NCBI GenBank assembly: GCA_015680685.1
Contig: MNCI01003930.1
Location: forward strand, 216,065-280,064
Reading direction: 5' to 3'
Origin: Gnetum montanum
Lineage: Eukaryota; Streptophyta; Gnetopsida; Gnetales; Gnetaceae
DNA: 64,000 bases
The number at the start of each line of letters is the position of its first letter. Positions within the stretch are counted from its first letter, which is position 1. The notes under the pieces are model-generated. The model was given only the letters and a program-made list of their open reading frames with translations. It was not told the DNA's origin and ran no database searches. Of this stretch, positions 37,998 through 49,730 are shown one piece after another. The position numbers and the translations under genes were made by a program.

Positions 37998-38867
37998 TGA
38001 TAAATCATGTTTTTCGTAGGCTAAGATATTAGGTATCCAATATCAAGGATCTTATATCGAAGCACAAGTTTCAACATCAGATGTCCATTATCACAGAATG
38101 CATGCTTACCTATAAATATGACACTTGGATGCACGATTCATCCCATTCTTTGGTCAATAGAGTAACCAAACTCTTGTAGTTTTATTCTGTAGTCTTAGAA
38201 AATAGTCAATGAATTCCTACAGTGTGGATCTAAGTTAGTTGTACAACATCTTATTCGAGTGGACATGTACCTAGACAAATTCCATGAATAGTAATAAGAT
38301 TGAGATTAATTCTTATTCATTGCAACACTTTGACTTTCATTAGATTTACTTTCCATGCAATTTACTTTTCATGTACTTAGTTAATATCTACATTTCATGC
38401 AAGTTAATCAATTGGCAAAATGATCACAACTAGTTTCAAGTGTAAACACATATTTTCTTGGTAATTCCAATAGTGTTATTGCTTAGTTCGCCTAGTAGTG
38501 TAGCGCTTGGTAATCCCAGTAGTGAATACATGGTTTTAGGATGTGTACAGCAAGCTAGGAATGAACCCTCATCACCGATAGGCTAGTTTAGACTTTACTT
38601 TCCATTATTAATTAGATTAAATGATTAATTTCTCTATTATCATTAGGAGTAGCATAAAGTTGAAATAACATCAACCATCATATTCCTCACCTTAGACTAA
38701 ACCATACATAATAAAGCTACCACTAGTATAAATTGGAAGATAGTGAATTGTGATCAATGCTTAACAATCTAGATGCACAACTAATCCCATCCATAGAATT
38801 TGACTGGATCATGCATGAATGCTTGTGATTTGTATGGTTGGATGTAGAGGGTGCTCGTCACTCATCA
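37998..38867 (+). repeat. ATH-2 5' LTR (870 bp)
   Basis: Begins TGATAAATCATG and ends GTGCTCGTCACTCATCA. TATA box TATAAATATG at 38,111-38,120. The upstream 100 bases hold several GATATC-like strings (AGATATT, GTATCC, AATATC, TATATCG). It matches the 3' LTR by direct alignment, for example CTTGTAGTTTTATTCTGTAG against CTTGCAGTTTTATTTTGTAG. Confidence 0.9.
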
Positions 38868-38887
38868 TTAGCATCATTGTTGGGGAT
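38868..38887 (+). other. ATH-2 primer-binding site, decayed
   Basis: TTAGCATCATTGTTGGGGAT directly after the LTR. Compared with ATH-4 (TTGGCACCGTTGCCAGGGAC) most differences are transitions. The plant tRNA-Asp 3' end would demand TGGCGCCGTTGCCGGGGA. Confidence 0.75.
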
Positions 38888-39009
38888 GGTTCTAGTTATT
38901 TGGATTGGTTGTATTATACATGATCACTGTTAAGGTGTTAACAATTTATCTTTTAGAAAATATTAAGTCACACATGTTAAAAACATGTTTTCTTCACATA
39001 GAACCAATA

Positions 39010-41440
39010 ATGCATCATATGATGAAAACTCTTGTACGAGAAATGATAGGATCTATACTAAAGAGAATTAAAGTGAAAAACCTCAAGTAGGGGTTTCATA
39101 TGCTCATTTTCATTCTTAATACATGCAAGGACTATGATCAACTAGTATAGACAATCCTTACAAAGATGGAAAAGGTCCAAGAACAAGGAGGACCTCAAGG
39201 CCCATGACCTCCTCTAAACCTAGAAAATATAGATTAAGGAACCATGGAGGGTGATATAGGAGCCATGGTAGTTCTCCTAGTTTCTCATCTTTCTCTTCCT
39301 CTTCAACATTTAGTTTTGACGAAGATGAACATAGGTATAGAAATAGAGATACACTGAGGGATCAAGAAGAAGATAGAAATAGAAATAGATGAGATCATCA
39401 AAGTGAGCATAGACAAGATCATCATAATCAGACAAATAAAAATAGAATTCATCACCATGACATGTCTAATGATGATGAATCCTTGTTGGCTATTAGGAGC
39501 ATGACATAGATACTAGAGGTAGTTAGAATACCCCATAGGCATCAAAGGGAAAGTTGCATCAAAAGGCTTGATATGAATAACATCCCTACTTTTGTGAAAG
39601 GTTATAACTTTGATTCACAACATCACTTACAAGCCTTTCATGATGCCTACACCTTTTAAAATATAGAATGTAAGTGGCAAAAGCTTAAGCTTTTCCCTAA
39701 GATACGAGTAGATGAATCTAAAAGTTGTTATAGGTCATTGGAACTAAATTCAATCCATTAACAATGGTGGAAATCTTCAATGAAAAATATCAAACCTATG
39801 CAAGAGTGTCCAACCTAAGAAAACAAATCTAAGGATGAAAGCATGAATCCTTAGATGTGGACTTGAATAGATACTGGTCACTACTACATAAATGTCTAGG
39901 CCATGATTTCTCTCAAAAAGAGTAACTTTTCCACATCATAGATGGGCTTCATAATCAAATGACGGAGACCCTTGGGATTTATGTCCAAGTTCAATTATAT
40001 GAATTAAAAGCCCATCAGATGTAAAGAATAATCAAGCAGGTGGTAAAAGAAGAAGAAGAGCTATGTAAACTAACAAATGTAGAGGAATATAACTAAGATC
40101 CAACTCTTCAAAAGAAGAAAATCCATATTTATGATGAGGAAAATAAAGTAGCTCTTGATGAGGTGATTTCACAACAAACCTTGCTAATACAAAAGTCTAT
40201 CGATGAGCTTGAAGCAAGTCTAGATAAGATGTGGGAGTTGATGAATGACAAAGTTACAACTTAAGTGAAAACCTTATAGGAGGGAGTAATGCAACAAGAA
40301 TCAAGTAATAAAAATAAGAGAAAAAAACTAAGAAACATCTAGGAACACTTATAAAAAAAAGGAAAAATAGCTATAGGTGAAGAGGCTATAGACTCAACCA
40401 TAGAAGATGATGATGGATGTAACATTTGTCTATATGACCATCCAAAGAGCTATTGCCTAGTTATGTTACATCTATAAGAGTTTTGGGCTTTTTCTTTGAA
40501 TCCCAAGTTTGTACAAAAGAGAATGGCTAGGAATTTACCTTTTTCACAAGGTAATTATAGAGTGTCCTAAAATCAACTGTACTATCCTAGTGGGACTTCT
40601 TATCAACCTCAAAAATACTATCAACCATAGTGGCAAAATCCATTGTCATGGGGGAGGCTATCATCAAACCAGAAATACCCTTACTTCTAGCTGGACCCGT
40701 ATAGATATTATGTTCAACAATGTATTTCCCCAACTGGTTCTACTTCCTCTACCTAAAATCACTACTACCACTCTCCCAAATATCATCAAGTTGTAACATC
40801 TTCTATGGGATCATGACCTCATGCCTTTCACCTCTATTATATCCTCAATATTCTCATACTTCCCTCCATTACATGTCACCACCAACAACACAAGAAGGTT
40901 TGGCAGCACAACATCAACGAAAAAATGCCTCTTGTGTTGTGAACATACATGAAAATGATAAGGCAGGTAGATCTCCACCACAACCTTGGAAACATCCTTT
41001 CTTTAGGATAGTTTCCATGCATGAGCATAAAACTTGTAGACCTACTGGCACATCGAAACCCACACAAGGTCAATTTGGTGCAACACCCTTCCTCTTTGAA
41101 ACAATGTCTCTTGATCATACACAAAAGTCAACAACCATCACAACTCCAACACAAGGCGTAAACGATAAACCTATCACTATGGAGGGATAGAAATCTCCCT
41201 GTATCACTAATAATGATAAAAGGTGCAGTTGTGGGCTAGAATTTTTAAATATTGACACAACCCCTATACCAACCCACCATAAATGTTAGACACAAGTGTG
41301 TGAGAAAAAACTAGTCTACATAGTAGCCACTAAACCAGAAGAGACCCAGTGGCTTGAAAATGAGAGTATAAAACTATTTTAAAGATGCATGGAACTAGCC
41401 AAACCACTTATTAATTATAATTGTAGTCAAGAGCTTAGTT
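39010..41440 (+). pseudogene. ATH-2 gag relic and protease remnant
   Basis: Collinear with ATH-4 gag. The ATG at 39,010 lies about as far from the primer site as in ATH-4. At 39,560-39,660 it encodes RLDMNNIPTFVKGYNF and LQAFHDAYTF, matching the capsid start of ATH-4. The capsid continues with the FNEKYQTYARVSNLRKQI-like stretch (39,775-39,830). A zinc knuckle CNICLYDHPKSYC (40,418-40,456, C-x2-C-x3-H-x4-C) is intact. The Pro/Gln-rich tail runs to about 41,190. The part at 41,280-41,430 matches the post-protease linker of ATH-4 (60,490-60,640), so the protease core was lost by deletion. Many stops and shifts. Confidence 0.8.
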
Positions 41441-43570
41441 GTGGAGGAGATTCCCCATCCTAAATCAAGAGCTAATAAGTGTTTTTCACCTTTTTTTGTT
41501 TTACAATTTTTTATGTTTTCCCTATTTCTTTCCATATTTTCTAATTCTTAATATGTTTTCCATTTGTTGTTATTTTTCTTTTTTCTTTATAATTTTCTAT
41601 TTTCTTAAGTTATTTTTTATGTTGTATGAATGTCTTTAATGTTTTTGTTAATAATATTGCCAAGTCATAATGCAAAATTCAACGCTATGTGTTGGGTTTT
41701 TGTGCTATGTTATCAAGCTGATTAGGTAAGTAATTGAGTGAAGTAGTGAGATCATCTCATCCATCCCTCCAGTTTCCTCAATAAATAGTTCTTTTATCAT
41801 AAAAGAAATTTGGTTCTTCTTTCATGAAAATAAAGTTCATCAATGATCATTGTACCTTGAAGAAAGAGGAAATGACCAAGTGGAAATAACAAGGGTGTGA
41901 CGTCAAGGGGATTTTTTGGGTTCTCTTCTTGATTTTCTTCATGTGGTTTATGACTCCTCATGGAACATATCATGACTCCGCTATTAATCAATAATAGGAA
42001 ACTAAAAGTCTTTGCATGATGTGGTTCCCATCCAAAATCATAAAAATATAAAATCCAAAATAAAAAATAAAAAAAATTCAAAGCACAACCTTTAGACACA
42101 ATAATGGGCTAGAAGCACTACTTATGGGGCTCTAAAGACATGTTACCCATGTTTGAAGGCACCCCTCTAACTAAGGCCCTTCCTTCCTTCTTCTCTTTTC
42201 TTCTCTTTTTGGAGTGATGATTGTTCTTAATGGTGATTGTGGACTCATGGTGGTTGGTAGGAAGGAACACATTAATGCAAGGTCACTATTAATGGTATGG
42301 ACTTGGTCATTTTAATCACATTTGACATAAGAACCTATTGTTGACATGGTTAAGAACCTTACATCCCTATCTCTATAGTCCATTCTCATCCCATTATTCA
42401 CCTCATTGTTGCATAAAATTATGAGCCTTTTGGTTTTGTGTAGTATAGTGCAACATCCCAACCAAATAGTTGTGTGTTGTTTCGAACAAATACATGATCT
42501 ACATTTAGCTTCTAACATGCCCATGGACATCTCTAGAAGTGGTTATGCAAGGGCATTATGGCAGGAGCCTACTTTGGGGAGGATCCACTTGCATAACTTT
42601 TGTTAATTATGGCTTTGAACTAATCGTTACATCTTCCAAAACATTAGTGATGATTTCTCTGAATTTATGCATGCTTTTGGAACTACTTTTCATCAATTTT
42701 AATTAATTTTTCTTACTTCTTTATCTCAATATCCTTCAACTTCCAAAAACTTTCTTGGTTATCTTCTGCATTGGACATTTGGTTTTAATTGTTTAAAAGC
42801 TTGTGCACTTCTAGAGTTACACTTATTAGTTATGGGGGTTAGGGATGTCCACTTTGAAATTTTTCCAACATCCTATTTTTGAACATTGTGATAACTAATA
42901 GTAATTAACCAAAATAATGTTAACAACTTGATGATTTTAGTTACCTCATAGCCTTGAGCATAGTACACTATCATGATCTTGTGCTTAAACACAAACTAAG
43001 GAATTCAAAAAGGGTTAATTATTAAGGAAAATTTACCAAAACTAATGTTGATCCTTTGGTAACTGTAGGTGATGCTAAAAGGAATGCCTAAGGAAGATGG
43101 TCTTTTGCCTGGCATGAAAACGAAGCCAAGAGAAGGACAATAGAGGATATGTCCATGGACAAATAGTAGCACATATATGATAATGGCTCAAACATCACAT
43201 GATTGCTCGATCCATGGTATGGTGAGAAGAAATATTAGCTCATCCTTAAAGAGTATTCTGCATAACTAGAGAATCATCAACATAATGATCAAGGTTGGAA
43301 GTCTGCGACTGCTAGTGGCAATAAGAAGAATCATCTTTAGTGACATTTTTAAGACCTCTACAAATTTTGTAATCTTCAATATTTATCCAATCTTTTTATC
43401 ACTTTCTCAATTTTTTCTGCATCCACATGAATAAAATTTTGTAATATAGCACTTAGATTCAGTTAGTAGTCAAAGTTAATCAATAATCCCATAACTTCCC
43501 AATATTTTGTAAAGAACGTGTTCCTCCTTTTATTCACTCGAGGATGAATTTTTATTTAATTTTTGGGGTA
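41441..43570 (+). other. ATH-2 region between deleted pol and 3' LTR
   Basis: Opens with T-rich DNA containing TTTTTTTGTTTTACAATTTT (41,491), the post-pol tract of this family. A hydrophobic frame at 41,439-41,639 is only a translation of this T-rich DNA. Parts of 42,640-42,880 and 43,170-43,335 read as protein-like on the plus strand (for example DNGSNIT and LLDPWYGEKKYW) and may be remains of a third ORF. The end is the polypurine tract TTTTTGGGGTA (43,560-43,570). Confidence 0.5.
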
Positions 43571-44412
43571 TGATAAATCATGTTTTTTGTAGGCTAAGAT
43601 ATTGGAGCACAAGTTATGAAATTGAATATTTGATATCATGGGATGTATGCTTGCCTATAAATACAACACTTGGGTGCATGATTCATCCCATTGTTTTATC
43701 AATAGAGTAGCAAAACTCTTGCAGTTTTATTTTGTAGTCATAGAGAATAGCTAGTAAGTGCCTGCAGTGTGGATCTAAGTCAATTCTACAATGTCTTATT
43801 CGAGTGGCAATGTACCTGGACAAATTCCATGAACAACAATAAGGTTGAGATTAATTCTTATTCATTGTAGCACTTTGACTTAGAATAGATTTACTTTTCA
43901 TGAAATTTACTTTTCATGTACTTAGTTAATATCGACATTTTTTGCAAGTTAATTAATTGGTGGAATGAGTATGACTAGTTTTGAGTGTAAACAGGTATTT
44001 GCTTAGTAATCCTAGTAGCATTATTGCTAGGTTTTCCCAATAGCATAGTGCTTGGTAATTCCAATAGTGGATATGTGGGTTCAAGAAGTGTATGGTAAGC
44101 TAGGAATAGATCCTCATCACCTGTAGGCTAGTTTAAAATTTACTTTCCATTATTAATTAGATTAAATGATTAATTTCTTTATTATCATTAGGAGTAGCAT
44201 AAAGTCAAAACAACATCAACGATCATATGCCTCACCTTGGACTAAACCATACATGACAAAGCTACCACTAGTCCAAGTGGAAGGATAGTGAACTACGATC
44301 AATGCTTAATGATCTAGATGCACATCTAGTTCCATCCACAGAATTCAACTAGATCATGTGTTAACATTTGTGATTCATATGGTTAAGCATAGGGGGTATG
44401 TACCACTCATCA
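43571..44412 (+). repeat. ATH-2 3' LTR (842 bp)
   Basis: Begins TGATAAATCATG right after the polypurine tract and ends TACCACTCATCA. TATA box TATAAATA at 43,656-43,663. It is a direct repeat of 37,998-38,867 with a short deletion between the start and the TATA box. Confidence 0.9.
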
Positions 44413-44662
44413 GTTCACAACCAGGTTTGTCAATATGAAAGAAATGTTTCCTATAATGTCCTACCCATGTGATGTTCCAGCACTAGCCAGTGTAGGTGTA
44501 GTTGCCTGGATCATTAATGATCCACAAACTAAGGAGAAAAAGATGAAGTCACTCTTGGATGCCTTCAAATTTTTAGAAGTAGCAGCAGGGTAGCCCACAT
44601 CACTAGTTGAACCAAGACATGATAAGGGACCATCTAAGTCATGAGAGCCTCCTTCTCCTAGC
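44413..44662 (+). pseudogene. ATH-3 coding relic, middle piece
   Basis: Readable plus-strand frame containing MKEMFPIMSYPCDVPALASV, GVVAWIINDPQTKEKK and SLLDAFKFLEVAAG, then a stop where a Gln or Trp would fit, then EPPSPS at the COP-1 insertion point. It continues the 35,427-37,997 relic after removal of ATH-2. The frame runs on into 51,362 after removal of COP-1 and one copy of CTAGC. Confidence 0.6.
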
Positions 44663-45795
44663 GGTTGACCTTTTGGTATGTCAAAACATTAAGAAAAATG
44701 AAGCACAAGGATCTTTGTATTTTTGTGTGGTTGTTGCATTTGTAGGACCTATATTAAGACAAGAAGGCATGTGGAAGTTCAAGAACATGGAAAAGGAACA
44801 AAGACTTCAAAGCTTAGAAGGAAGTCTTAGAATTGAAGAACTATTTTCAGAGAAGACATCATGCAAAAACAACAGATGCCTACCATCAAGTGAAGATGTC
44901 TCCAAAGAAAAGAAGACATCTTGGTAGAATTGAAGGTAGCACAAGAGAAGATGTCTCTGGAAAACACTAGACATATTTCTGGAGAGAAAGACATCTTTCA
45001 TGAGAAGAAGACGTCTTTGTAGAATGAAGGTCTAATGCAGAAAGATGTCTCAATCTTGAAGACATCTATCCAAAATGAAGGTCCATTACAAAAAGACATC
45101 TCTATCTCAGAGAAGACATCTCCAGTGATTGTTAACTAGTCATTGCATGGATTCCTAGCTGATTTCAAAAACATATTGGCTATAAGAAGACTTCATTCTC
45201 ATTAGGAAAAGTGCAAGCATTGTGTACTTTCATTGTATTCATTAAGCAATCATTATGATCATTGTTGTTCCTCATTGTATAATATTTTATCTATTGTAAT
45301 TGGTCAAAGTGAGCTGTACCTCAAAGTGCAAGGATTAGCAAACTTAGTTGCATTCTTCCCTTATGATTTTTGTTCTCTATTGTTGCCTTATGAAGATGAT
45401 GTGCTTCTTATGGAAAGGTATCTTACTTGAGCTTGTTGGGATCCTACAGGATTGAGTATTGGCGTAGCGTGACAACACTCTGGAGTAGAGCTCAAGTTGT
45501 AAAGGTTATGGGATCCTAAAAACCACATTGTAAGATTATTAGGACCTTGTAGGGTTGAGTGGATTTGTAGCATCAAATCACTTTCTTGTGAAGCTTAGAG
45601 CTTGTACAAGGTGTGGTATCTTTCAAACCACATTTGAGAGTAACAAAGTATGAAGGTGTGCTTGCAAACTACCTTCCAAGTGTGGACTACCCAAGTTGGG
45701 GAACCATGTTAATTTTGGTATGTGCTTTACTTCAAAGAATTTTTTTGTTGAGGAACTTACTTATCATCCCTACTTTAGAAGTTCAACAATCCTCA
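44663..45795 (+). repeat. COP-1 5' LTR (1,133 bp)
   Basis: Begins GGTTGACCTTTTGGTATG (TGTTGATC in the 3' copy) and ends TTCAACAATCCTCA. U3 carries the octamer array at 44,854-45,121. A TATA-like TATAAGAAG follows at 45,181. The right part contains CCAAGTTGGGGAACCATGTT. Collinear with 50,221-51,356; most differences that I aligned are C/T or G/A. Confidence 0.92.
44854..45121. promoter_or_regulatory. Array of 12 decayed AGACGTCT palindromes in U3
   Basis: Octamers AGACATCT, AGATGTCT, one intact AGACGTCT (45,009) and near matches start at 44,854, 44,874, 44,894, 44,914, then 44,949, 44,969, 44,989, 45,009, then 45,043, 45,060, then 45,094, 45,114. Within blocks the step is 20 bp (17 once, from a short deletion); between blocks it is 34-35 bp. 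The array ends about 60 bp before the TATA box. GACGTC is the core of the plant bZIP C-box, so an enhancer is a reasonable guess, but binding is not shown. Confidence 0.9.
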
Positions 45796-45797
45796 AG

Positions 45798-45809
45798 TGG
45801 CATCAAAGC
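45798..45809 (+). other. COP-1 primer-binding site
   Basis: TGGCATCAAAGC, two bases after the LTR, matches the copia consensus TGGTATCAGAGC (initiator tRNA-Met) at 10 of 12 positions. Confidence 0.85.
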
Positions 45810-45848
45810 TTGGTACTCTTCTTCATCAACAACTTCAAAGAGTGAACA

Positions 45849-47700
45849 ATGGAGGGGATATCTTATATAAATCCATCCATGTTTGATGGATTTGACTTCA
45901 CCTATTTGAAAGCTAGAATGTAAGTATTCTTTGAATCCATCGAGTTTGAAGTTTGGAAGTTAATCCTTGAAGCTAGATCTTTCTTGTTGAAAACTCCACC
46001 AGGATCATCAAGCCCCACAACAAATGGACACAAGAGGAGAAAGATAAGCTCATGTTTGATTCAAAAGTAAAGAATTGTTTATATTGTGCTTTGAATAAAT
46101 CTAAATTTAATAGAGTAGTAGGATGTAAAATGGCCAAAAAAATTGACAAACTTTAGACGCTACTTATGAAAGAACCTTTATTATTAAGCAATCAAAATTG
46201 TTTAGTTTTGCAAAGAGAATATGATAAGCTTAAAATGAAAGAAGGTGAGAAAATAAAAGATTACTTCTCTAGAGAAAATAATATTGTTGCAACTACTAAA
46301 GGTACCCATAAAGATTTTCCTGAGAGAGATGTCATTATCAAAATGATTATAACTGTTCAACTGGAGTTCAGATCGAAGGTTACGGCTATGGAAGAAATTA
46401 AAGATTTTTCAACTTTGAAATCTAAAGAGCTTCAAAGTACTCTCATTTCTTATGAAATGAATCTCATAAGTAAAGAAGCCATCCAAGAAAGACAGATTTC
46501 TCTAAAGACTTCCTTCAAGGAGAAGGAGCTCAATGAGCATGATGAGGGTAGTGAAGATAAGATTGCCCTTCTTATAAGGAAGCTACAATGACTAATAACA
46601 AGGAAAAACAAAGGCACATATCAGTAAAGATCTAATTAGTATAAAGATAAAGAAAGAGGTAAAATTTTATTGTATTCTAACTTAGATTTCTCTTCTATAG
46701 AATTTTGGATCTATGGAGGAAAAGGCCATATGACCTCTGAATGTTCTAGGAATATCAAGTGTAGCCCAAGAACAAATCCACTAATGAGGTGAAGAAAACC
46801 AACTTCCATACAAGTTGGGATGATGGGGAGTAGAGTGAGGAAGAAGTGGAGGATGATGCTAAAAATTCTCATCTCATTTACATGACCCTCATTAATGATG
46901 ATGATAATTCATCAAATGATGATCTCAATGACAAAGAAATTTTTGATCTTTTATGCAATGAGCTTTTGTCTTTCCAAAATCTTTGCAATAAGTTAAATAA
47001 ATAGGTCAAATATAAGGTTCAAGAAATATCTTTGTTGAATTTGACTATTTCTAATTTGACTAAATAATGCTTAGACCTGAGGGTTGAGAATGAAAAGCTA
47101 TCCTTATCCTTAGAACATGCCAAAGCGGAAGTTGTAGATGTAAAGTTAGTAAATGAAAGATTGATTAAGTGAAAGGAATCTCTTGGGATGGTGTTGGAAC
47201 AAGGAATAAGTTCACATAATAAGAGTGGTCTAGGATGTTGCATGCAAGAGCAATCATCTTCTATAAATCCATCACAAACAAATGATCGTCCGAATGAACG
47301 AGGTAGTACACCAAATCAAAGGAAGCTTCTCTCCATCAAAATGGTCCTAAAAGGTTTTTTCATCCTAATCTCTCATACTATCATAAGAGGATTAGGTGCT
47401 ATTATTGTCATAAATTAGGACATAATTAATGGGATTTCAATCTCAAGTATTATCATATAAATAGTTGGTCATATCATAAAACTCCTTGGTCTTATCAAAG
47501 TGTAGCAAGAAAGGATTTTTTGCAGGATCATAGGGGAGATAGGACATCAACATACAAGGAAAAAGGAACTAGGAAAGAATGGAATTAAAAGGTAGGAACA
47601 AGGGAATCAATATACTCTCACTAAAAACATTGTAAGAGGAAGCTAAGCCTTGGACAAGAAGTTTAGTTGAGAAAGGAATTCTCCAAAGAGGAAACTCCTT
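45849..47700 (+). pseudogene. COP-1 gag relic
   Basis: Copia gag, starting at the ATG at 45,849 with MFDGFDFTYLKARM and SIEFEVWKLILEA, which fit the F-D-G-x-x-Y-x-x-W-K-x-R-M...S-I-D-x-x-V-W N-terminus of plant copia gag. An open part (46,166-46,591) contains YDKLKMKEGEKIKDYFSREN and VTAMEEIKDFSTLKSKELQ, the typical capsid region. A first knuckle, YGGKGHMTSEC (about 46,708-46,741), has lost two Cys. A coiled-coil-like run (47,080-47,170) follows, then a second knuckle CYYCHKLGHN (about 47,397-47,430) with its last Cys lost. At least one frameshift and several stops. Family gag is followed by protease and integrase; here it is not. Confidence 0.8.
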
Positions 47701-47833
47701 CTCTAGCTCTCTAAGTACCATTATTTTTTGATAGAATAGTAGATAAGTAGAGGTAAGTTTTCATTTTTGCAAGTACCTATTAAGACTACAGTCCATTGGT
47801 AGCTCTTCCCAAAATCCTATCCTATTTTTGCAA

Positions 47834-48010
47834 AGATGTCTCTGCAAAATAAAAGACATCTTCATGAAGACATCTACTCACAAAAAAAGACATCTCTTTG
47901 ATTTTTATTTTTTTTTTTTGCAGGAAAGACATCTACTATGTTTGAAAGATGTATAATGCTATTTTTAAAATGTAGATAAGGTGTCTTCCCTCTGTAATAG
48001 ACATCTTCTT
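47834..48010. repeat. Internal AGACATCT cluster in COP-1
   Basis: Octamers at 47,834 (AGATGTCT), 47,854, 47,868, 47,888 and 47,927 (all AGACATCT), with further partial copies to about 48,008. Pairs 47,834/47,854 and 47,868/47,888 keep the 20-bp step of the LTR array. The cluster lies in non-coding DNA between gag and the second ORF. Flanking sequence does not otherwise match the LTR. Confidence 0.85.
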
Positions 48011-48095
48011 TTTCACTCAAATCCCTCATTCGATGCTATTTTTAAACTCAAAACCCTCATTCCTTTGTCTTATTCTCTCATTTGACCCCAGAAAG

Positions 48096-49730
48096 ATGAC
48101 TAGGACTCCACCATTTATAGTGATTTTATCAGAGATGGCTCATAAGAAGGTTGGAACATCTAGGGCACCACCAAAGAAAAATCTAGAGGAAGTTCTAGTA
48201 GCACACCACCCACTTAGATGCCCCAATTCCACAATGCAAGTGCACAACATAGGTTTGAGGCCACTCGAACGACTAGCATCATTGTTAAAAATTTTCTATC
48301 TTTCCTTGCCCATAGACAAACTGCATTGATGGATTACTTTAAAGCTTTGAATTGGGGCTATTTCATTACAATGAATTTTCTAGTTCTTGAAGTATTAATT
48401 AGAGAATTCTATTACAATATTGTTATTAAAAATGCTATTGTTGGAGCATTCACTTCCATGGTTGGGGGCCTTCTCATTGAGGTCTCTTCCCAAGTTGTGA
48501 ATGTAATCCTTGGGATCTCCAATCCTAATGTTTTCTAGGTAGCCATTGATTTCGTGCTATACATTTATTCAAATGGTATCATGCCTGTAGCATATGATGA
48601 ATTTTGTAATGTATTGATTTGAAAAGATGGTACATTTGATAGAGATCATGTTGAGAGGAGCTTGATGACTCCCAATGCTTCCTCCTTGTTTCTTGTTTGG
48701 TAAAAGGTGAAAGTTATAGTTATCTACTACCATCCTAGGCTTATGTGCTTTATTTTCCTCTGATAGAACTACCATTAGATCTAGGACATACACTTTGTCA
48801 AAATATGCTGAGTTCGTTTATCAAGAAAAGAGTCCTTTGGCACCCCTATCTCATTAGCTTGTTGATTTGTCAAAAGGATGTGCTGATTCCAGAGATGTCT
48901 TCACTTAAAGACAAGAGGAGCCTCAATGAATATGTTTAGAAGAGGATTCTTTCAAATGTGATAGAAATAGGACCTAGCATTAGATCATAGAAGAAGAAGA
49001 AGGAGGCATCTCCCCAATTGAGTAGATTAAAATCCACAGGTGTTGAGATCTATTCTTCACTAAAGAAGCTTCTTTGACCTTTTACACAAGCCATCAGGAA
49101 GCTTGGGAGAAACCTCTCTTACTTGTAGAGGAGTTTGGATGCAGCTAGCATTCCACCTTTTTCCAATGGGTAGGAGTTTGAGGAGGTTACTACTCTTGCT
49201 ATTTCTAAAAGTGAGGAGGATGTTCCTATCCCCTTGAGGCATTCTACAGCAGCTGTTCCTTTGTGTGCTTATGACTCAGGGATGGAGTTTGATTCAAAAC
49301 CTGAGGCACCACCAACTTGTGTCCAAGGGGAGCATCGTGTTTCCATGTAGCAGCCTGAGCATCATGATACTACACTGCCTATCCATTCTGTTCCTCCATC
49401 AATCGATGCTCCTAGCTTAGCAATAGGGTATAGAGAGTATCTTTGGAATCATGTCCCAATGGGTACTAGCTCAGTAGCCTTCACTTCAACTAGATCCTTC
49501 AACTTCATCTCGATACTGAGTGAAGCTTCATCCCCAACAAGCTCCCATCTAGTAGATTGAATCCTCTAATGAGAACACAAAGTGATCAAGCCAACAATGC
49601 ACCAACAGTGATGACAATGAGGAGGAGACTTATCATCCATCCAAAGTGGTAGTAAAATCAGAATCTAAAGGTGCAACCGAGGCTAGTGATTAGAGATCTT
49701 GGGAGATTATTTTTCTATCTCCTTTTTATT
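48096..49730 (+). pseudogene. COP-1 second ORF relic, plant transposon-protein-like
   Basis: Starts near the ATG at 48,096 with MTRTPPFIVILSEMAHKK and shifts frame near 48,230. It runs openly to 48,538 through FKALNWGYFITMNFLVLEVL, IREFYYNI and LLIEVSSQVVNVILGIS. The pattern (L-x-x-x-x-W...L-V-R-E-F-Y-x-N...R-G-x-x-I-x-F-S...I-N-x-L-L) resembles the uncharacterised putative plant transposon protein domain found in many plant retroelements. A later piece, LSSFIKKRVLWHPYLISLL then CQKDVLIPEM (48,808-48,890), fits the H-P-x-L-I-x-x-L-C part. The Ser/Pro-rich tail fades out by 49,730. No known enzymatic activity. The family call rests on motif memory only. Confidence 0.5.

Larger units (their letters stand above)
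37998..44412 (+). mobile_element. ATH-2, pol-deleted Athila-like element
   Basis: Bounded by two direct LTRs (37,998-38,867 and 43,571-44,412), with primer site, gag relic and polypurine tract between. The protease is mostly gone, and RT, RNase H and integrase have been deleted: sequence equivalent to 60,640 of ATH-4 (near 41,430) is followed within about 60 bases by the post-pol TTTTTGTTTTACA tract (41,491). Flanking bases GTTTG (37,993-37,997) and GTTCA (44,413-44,417) may be the target duplication, differing by two transitions. It interrupts the ATH-3 coding relic. Without pol it could only have moved with help from relatives, unless the deletion came after insertion. Confidence 0.85.

Noticed and set aside
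41439-41639. Hydrophobic 66-codon frame as a membrane protein
   Set aside because: It is the translation of T-rich post-pol DNA; T-rich codons give Phe/Leu automatically.
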